Origin: Deltaproteobacteria bacterium
GTDB taxonomy: Bacteria; Myxococcota; Myxococcia; Myxococcales; Anaeromyxobacteraceae
Direction of reading: 5' to 3'
NCBI GenBank assembly: GCA_016214955.1
Contig: JACRMN010000012.1
Span: 797,901-861,900 of the forward strand
DNA: 64,000 nt
The position numbers and the translations under genes were made by a program. The notes under the pieces were generated by a model, which saw only the letters and a program-made list of their open reading frames with translations, was not told where the DNA came from and did no database searches. This document shows positions 61,508-64,000 of the stretch, piece after piece (positions within the stretch are counted from its first letter, which is position 1; every line of letters begins with the position of its first letter).

Positions 61508-61870
61508 ATGGCCGCCATCGACAAGCCCCCCGCGCCGCGCACCGGCGCCCACACCGTCATCGGAAGCTCCATCGTCATCGACGGGGAGATCTCCGGCGAC
61601 GAGGATCTGGTGATCCTCGGAACGGTCAAGGGGCGGATCGGGCTCAAGGAGAGCCTGTTCGTGGAGAGCTCCGGCGTCATCGAGGCCGACATCGAGACCG
61701 CCAACGTGGAGGTCTCGGGCCAGGTGACCGGCAACATCAGCGCCTCCGAGAAGGTCGAGCTCAAGGCCGACTGCAAGGTCACCGGCGACATCCGCGCGCC
61801 GCGCATCCTCATCGCCGACGGCGCCATCTTCAAGGGCAACGTCGACATGGACGTGAAGGGAGCGAAGTAG
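61508..61870 (+). CDS. Bactofilin (first copy)
   Basis: This 120-aa protein is a bactofilin, a bacterial cytoskeletal protein that polymerises without nucleotides through a beta-helix core. GSSIVIDGEISGDEDLVILGTVKG and the repeated strands VEVSGQVTGNISASEKVELKADCKVTGDIRAPRILIADGAIFKGNVDM cover residues 18-115 with almost no N- or C-terminal tail. The ATG at 61508 has GGAGG upstream. A second bactofilin starts 4 bp downstream and a PadC-like gene follows, the order seen in Myxococcus bacNOP-padC. Confidence 0.92.
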   Translation: MAAIDKPPAPRTGAHTVIGSSIVIDGEISGDEDLVILGTVKGRIGLKESLFVESSGVIEADIETANVEVSGQVTGNISASEKVELKADCKVTGDIRAPRILIADGAIFKGNVDMDVKGAK

Positions 61871-61874
61871 CCCC

Positions 61875-62405
61875 ATGGCCACCATGGACGGCAGCACCAT
61901 CATCGGCGAGTCGATCCTCATCAACGGCAACCTCAACGGCGACGAGGACCTCACGGTCCGCGGGCGCGTCGAGGGCACCGTCACCCTGACCAAGACCCTG
62001 GTGGTCGAGCCCACCGGCGTGGTCAAGGCCGAGGTGCAGGTCAAGAACTGCGTCATCGCCGGCGCGGTGGTGGGGAACGTCACCGCCAGCGAGAGCGTGG
62101 AGATCACCAAGGAGGGGCGCATGATCGGCGACATCAGCGCGCCCCGGGTGATCATCGTCGACGGCGCCAGCTTCCGCGGCCGCATCGACATGGGCGAGTT
62201 CGAGGTCCGCGAGGGCGAGCGCCCGGAGCGCACGCTCTCCGCACGGGCCGCGCCGCGCCCGGCGCTGACCACGCGCCGGCCGTCGCCGGCTCCCGCCCCC
62301 AAGGCCGAGGCAGCGGAGAAGGCCTCCGCGCCCAGGCCGCCCGAGCCGCCGGTGCCGGCCGCGCTGGGCGGGGCGAAGAAGAAGGTCATCGTCCGGCGGA
62401 AGTAG
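61875..62405 (+). CDS. Bactofilin (second copy) with C-terminal tail
   Basis: This 176-aa protein has a bactofilin core at about residues 5-110 (GESILINGNLNGDEDLTVRGRVEGTVTL, NCVIAGAVVGNVTASESVEITKEGRMIGDISAPRVIIVDGASFRGRIDMG). A Pro/Ala/Lys-rich tail follows, ending KKKVIVRRK, a likely contact for other proteins or the membrane. It probably co-polymerises with the first copy, 4 bp upstream. Confidence 0.92.
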   Translation: MATMDGSTIIGESILINGNLNGDEDLTVRGRVEGTVTLTKTLVVEPTGVVKAEVQVKNCVIAGAVVGNVTASESVEITKEGRMIGDISAPRVIIVDGASFRGRIDMGEFEVREGERPERTLSARAAPRPALTTRRPSPAPAPKAEAAEKASAPRPPEPPVPAALGGAKKKVIVRRK

Positions 62406-62426
62406 CCGCCGGTCGGGGGCGGCGCC

Positions 62427-63194
62427 GTGGGTTCCGAGATCCGAACGTCGGCCCCGGCGCACGCCACCGGCGCGGTGGTCTTCGTCTCCCTCGACGAGAT
62501 CGCCGAGGACCAGGCCTTCCGGCTGCGCCCCGAGGGCGACACCGCGCTGCTCGCCGCCTCCATGGGGCGGCTCGGGCAGCTCACGCCGGTGGAGCTCCGC
62601 CCCTGGCCGGGCGCCGCCTCCGAGGGCCCCCGCTACCAGGTGGTGGCCGGCTTTCGCCGCCTGGCGGGGCTGAAGCTGCTCCTGCGCGACCGGGTGCTGG
62701 CCAGGGTCCACGCCAGCCTCTCCGACGAGGACGCCTGGGGGCTGGCGCTGGTGCACGCCCTCACCGGCGAGCCGCTCTCCGAGGAGGATCTCCAGGCGCT
62801 GCGCCACCGGCTCCTCGCCGGCGGCCAGGCGCCGTGGGCGCAGGAGCTCATCGACGAGGCGCGGGTGCGCGCGCCGCTGCCGCCCGAGCAGCGGGAGCGG
62901 TTCTACGAGTTCCTGGACGGGCCGTTGCCGGCGCGGGCGGAGGAGGAGGGAGGAGGGGAGGAGGCTCCGACCGCGGCCCCGACCCCGACCGATGCGTCGG
63001 CCGACCAGGTGGAGGAGGTGGCGGCCGACGACTTCGCCGAGGACCTGGCCATCCGGATGTCGGAGCTGAACCAGGATCTGGCCACCGCTTACGCGGCATG
63101 GTCGGACTTGCCCCCGTCGGGCCGAAGGCTGATCCTCTCCCAGGCCCGCTACGTGGCCGAGCTTCTGCCCTACCTGGAGGACGCCGAACGATGA
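62427..63194 (+). CDS. ParB-like (PadC-type) protein
   Basis: This 255-aa protein has a ParB N-terminal domain at about residues 15-110 (VVFVSLDEIAEDQAFRLRPEGD, MGRLGQLTPVELRPW) with the CTP-binding GFRR motif at 75-78 (the GxRR box of ParB). No ParB HTH follows. Instead there is a helical region, an acidic linker (EEEGGGEEAPTAAPTPTD) and a C-terminal coil (AEDLAIRMSELNQDLATAY). PadC of M. xanthus has a ParB-like CTPase domain and links ParABS to bactofilins, and its gene adjoins bactofilin genes as here. GTG start; its stop overlaps the pyrE ATG. Confidence 0.75.
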   Translation: MGSEIRTSAPAHATGAVVFVSLDEIAEDQAFRLRPEGDTALLAASMGRLGQLTPVELRPWPGAASEGPRYQVVAGFRRLAGLKLLLRDRVLARVHASLSDEDAWGLALVHALTGEPLSEEDLQALRHRLLAGGQAPWAQELIDEARVRAPLPPEQRERFYEFLDGPLPARAEEEGGGEEAPTAAPTPTDASADQVEEVAADDFAEDLAIRMSELNQDLATAYAAWSDLPPSGRRLILSQARYVAELLPYLEDAER

Positions 63195-63751
63195 GCCTCG
63201 CCGAGGATCGCGCCCGCCTCCTGGAGCTGCTGCGCCAGCTCTCGTTCGAGCGCCGCAAGGTGGTTCTCGCCTCCGGCAAGGAGAGCGACTTCTACATCGA
63301 CTGCAAGCGCACGGCGCTCACCGCCGAGGGGCACCTGCTCATCGGCCGGCTGATGTTCGACCGGGTGCGGCGCCTGCGGCCGCTGGTGCGCGGCGTGGGT
63401 GGGCTCACCCTGGGCGCCGACCCGCTGGCGAGCGCCATCTCGCTCGTGAGCTTCCTGGAGAAGGAGCCGGTGGACGCCTTCATCGTCCGCAAGGAGCCCA
63501 AGGGGCACGGCACCGGCCAGTGGATCGAGGGGCGCAAGACCATCCCCGACGGCAGCCGGGTGGCGGTGCTGGAGGACGTGGTCACCACCGGCGGCTCGGC
63601 GCTCAAGGCCGTCGAGCGCTGCCGCGAGGAGAAGCTCCAGGTGGTGGGCTGCTTCGCCCTGGTGGACCGGATGGAGGGCGGGCGCGAGGCCATCGAGGCC
63701 ACCGGCGTGCCCCTCGACTCCCTGTTCACGCGCAAGGACTTCCTGGGATGA
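63191..63751 (+). CDS. pyrE: Orotate phosphoribosyltransferase
   Basis: This 186-aa enzyme adds ribose phosphate to orotate to give OMP in pyrimidine synthesis. It has VVLASGKESDFYIDCKRTALTAEG, RKEPKGHGTGQWIEG and the PRPP-binding loop VAVLEDVVTTGGSALKAVE. The length is normal. The ATG at 63191 overlaps the previous stop (ATGA), so this housekeeping enzyme is translationally coupled to the cytoskeletal operon. The next gene's ATG also overlaps its stop. Confidence 0.95.
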   Translation: MSLAEDRARLLELLRQLSFERRKVVLASGKESDFYIDCKRTALTAEGHLLIGRLMFDRVRRLRPLVRGVGGLTLGADPLASAISLVSFLEKEPVDAFIVRKEPKGHGTGQWIEGRKTIPDGSRVAVLEDVVTTGGSALKAVERCREEKLQVVGCFALVDRMEGGREAIEATGVPLDSLFTRKDFLG

Positions 63752-64000
63752 GGCCGGCCCTGGCGCTCCTCGGCGTGGCCCTGGCCCTCGGCGGCTGCGG
63801 CGTCCTGCGGGCGGCGCGGGCCGGCCCGGAGACCGAGGCATGGGAGGCGGCGCGGCAGCGCCACAGCCGCAGCGCCCAGCTCTACGACCGGCTCGAGACC
63901 TACGCCATCGCCACCGCCGTCTGGCAGGCGCCCGACGTGCGGGCCCGGCGCGCGGCGCAGGTGGCCACCTGGCGGGTGATGACCGCCGAGGAGCGGAAGG
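63748..64000 (+). CDS. Lipoprotein, N-terminal part (cut by window end)
   Basis: The first 84 codons of an open frame begin at the ATG overlapping the pyrE stop. The sequence starts MRPALALLGVALALGGCGVL, a lipoprotein signal with lipobox LGGC. A helical region follows (ETEAWEAARQRHSRSAQLYDRLETYA, then a Trp and Arg-rich stretch). No family can be assigned from the fragment. It continues past base 64000 without a stop. Confidence 0.7.
   Translation, partial: MRPALALLGVALALGGCGVLRAARAGPETEAWEAARQRHSRSAQLYDRLETYAIATAVWQAPDVRARRAAQVATWRVMTAEERK

Overview
The window is one very GC-rich, gene-dense chromosomal segment with about 55 protein-coding genes on both strands. I found no rRNA, tRNA, CRISPR array, insertion sequence or prophage. 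Lineage markers point to Myxococcota, probably a relative of Anaeromyxobacter or Myxococcus: a protein with a MYXO-CTERM-like tail (Gly-Cys, hydrophobic helix, Arg-rich end) next to an MXAN_2562-type outer-membrane barrel, two bactofilins followed by a PadC-like ParB-domain protein, many sigma-54 activators and Hanks-type kinases, and many Cys-rich lipoproteins. Assignment is by gene content only.

Layout. 353-6213: MFS transporter, DUF309 protein, CsgG-like and related secreted proteins, 3-hydroxyacyl-CoA dehydrogenase, and an orphan Liv-type binding protein. 6210-14071: genes that fit a glutarate / glutaryl-CoA pathway. These are a class III CoA transferase, a PAS sigma-54 activator, a (glutarate/succinate) semialdehyde dehydrogenase, an IclR regulator and glutaryl-CoA dehydrogenase. 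The dehydrogenase has a near-consensus sigma-54 promoter and a dyad upstream, and a decayed livF tail lies in its leader. 14578-26272: an amide-utilisation system. A divergent sigma-54 activator with an AmiC-like sensor domain faces an operon urtABCDE - amiE - MoxR/NorQ ATPase - NorD-type VWA protein, with a matching sigma-54 promoter in the intergenic region. This is the most novel locus in the window.

26499-30103: groESL behind a CIRCE-like operator, an HDOD protein and rpoZ. 30229-34382: a GldA/F/G plus DUF4340 ABC cluster. 34674-37569: three secreted or surface proteins of unknown function. 37581-40269: a DnaC-like ATPase, a partner protein and a Ser/Thr kinase. 40368-49865: the envelope biogenesis block uppS-cdsA-(two exported proteins)-dxr-rseP-tsaB-second M50 protease-epimerase. 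49885-54242: aldo/keto reductase, MgtC, YbaK, and two aspartate-semialdehyde dehydrogenase homologues of different type in tandem. 54396-60480: MYXO-CTERM protein, barrel protein, transpeptidase, nitrilase, HTH protein and a TPR protein. 60506-64000: alpha/beta hydrolase, bactofilin-bactofilin-PadC-like operon, pyrE, and the start of a lipoprotein gene cut by the window edge.

Expression themes. Many single genes have a TAnnnT-like -10 hexamer only 6-10 nt before the start codon and no Shine-Dalgarno sequence, which predicts leaderless mRNAs. Operons are tightly packed with ATGA/GTGA overlaps. Two operons (groESL and the Gld-type ABC cluster) share a 16-nt promoter box, GCTTGACACCCCCGGG. Start sites were chosen from Shine-Dalgarno spacing or from leaderless -10 placement. 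All promoter, operator and pathway assignments are inferences from sequence alone.
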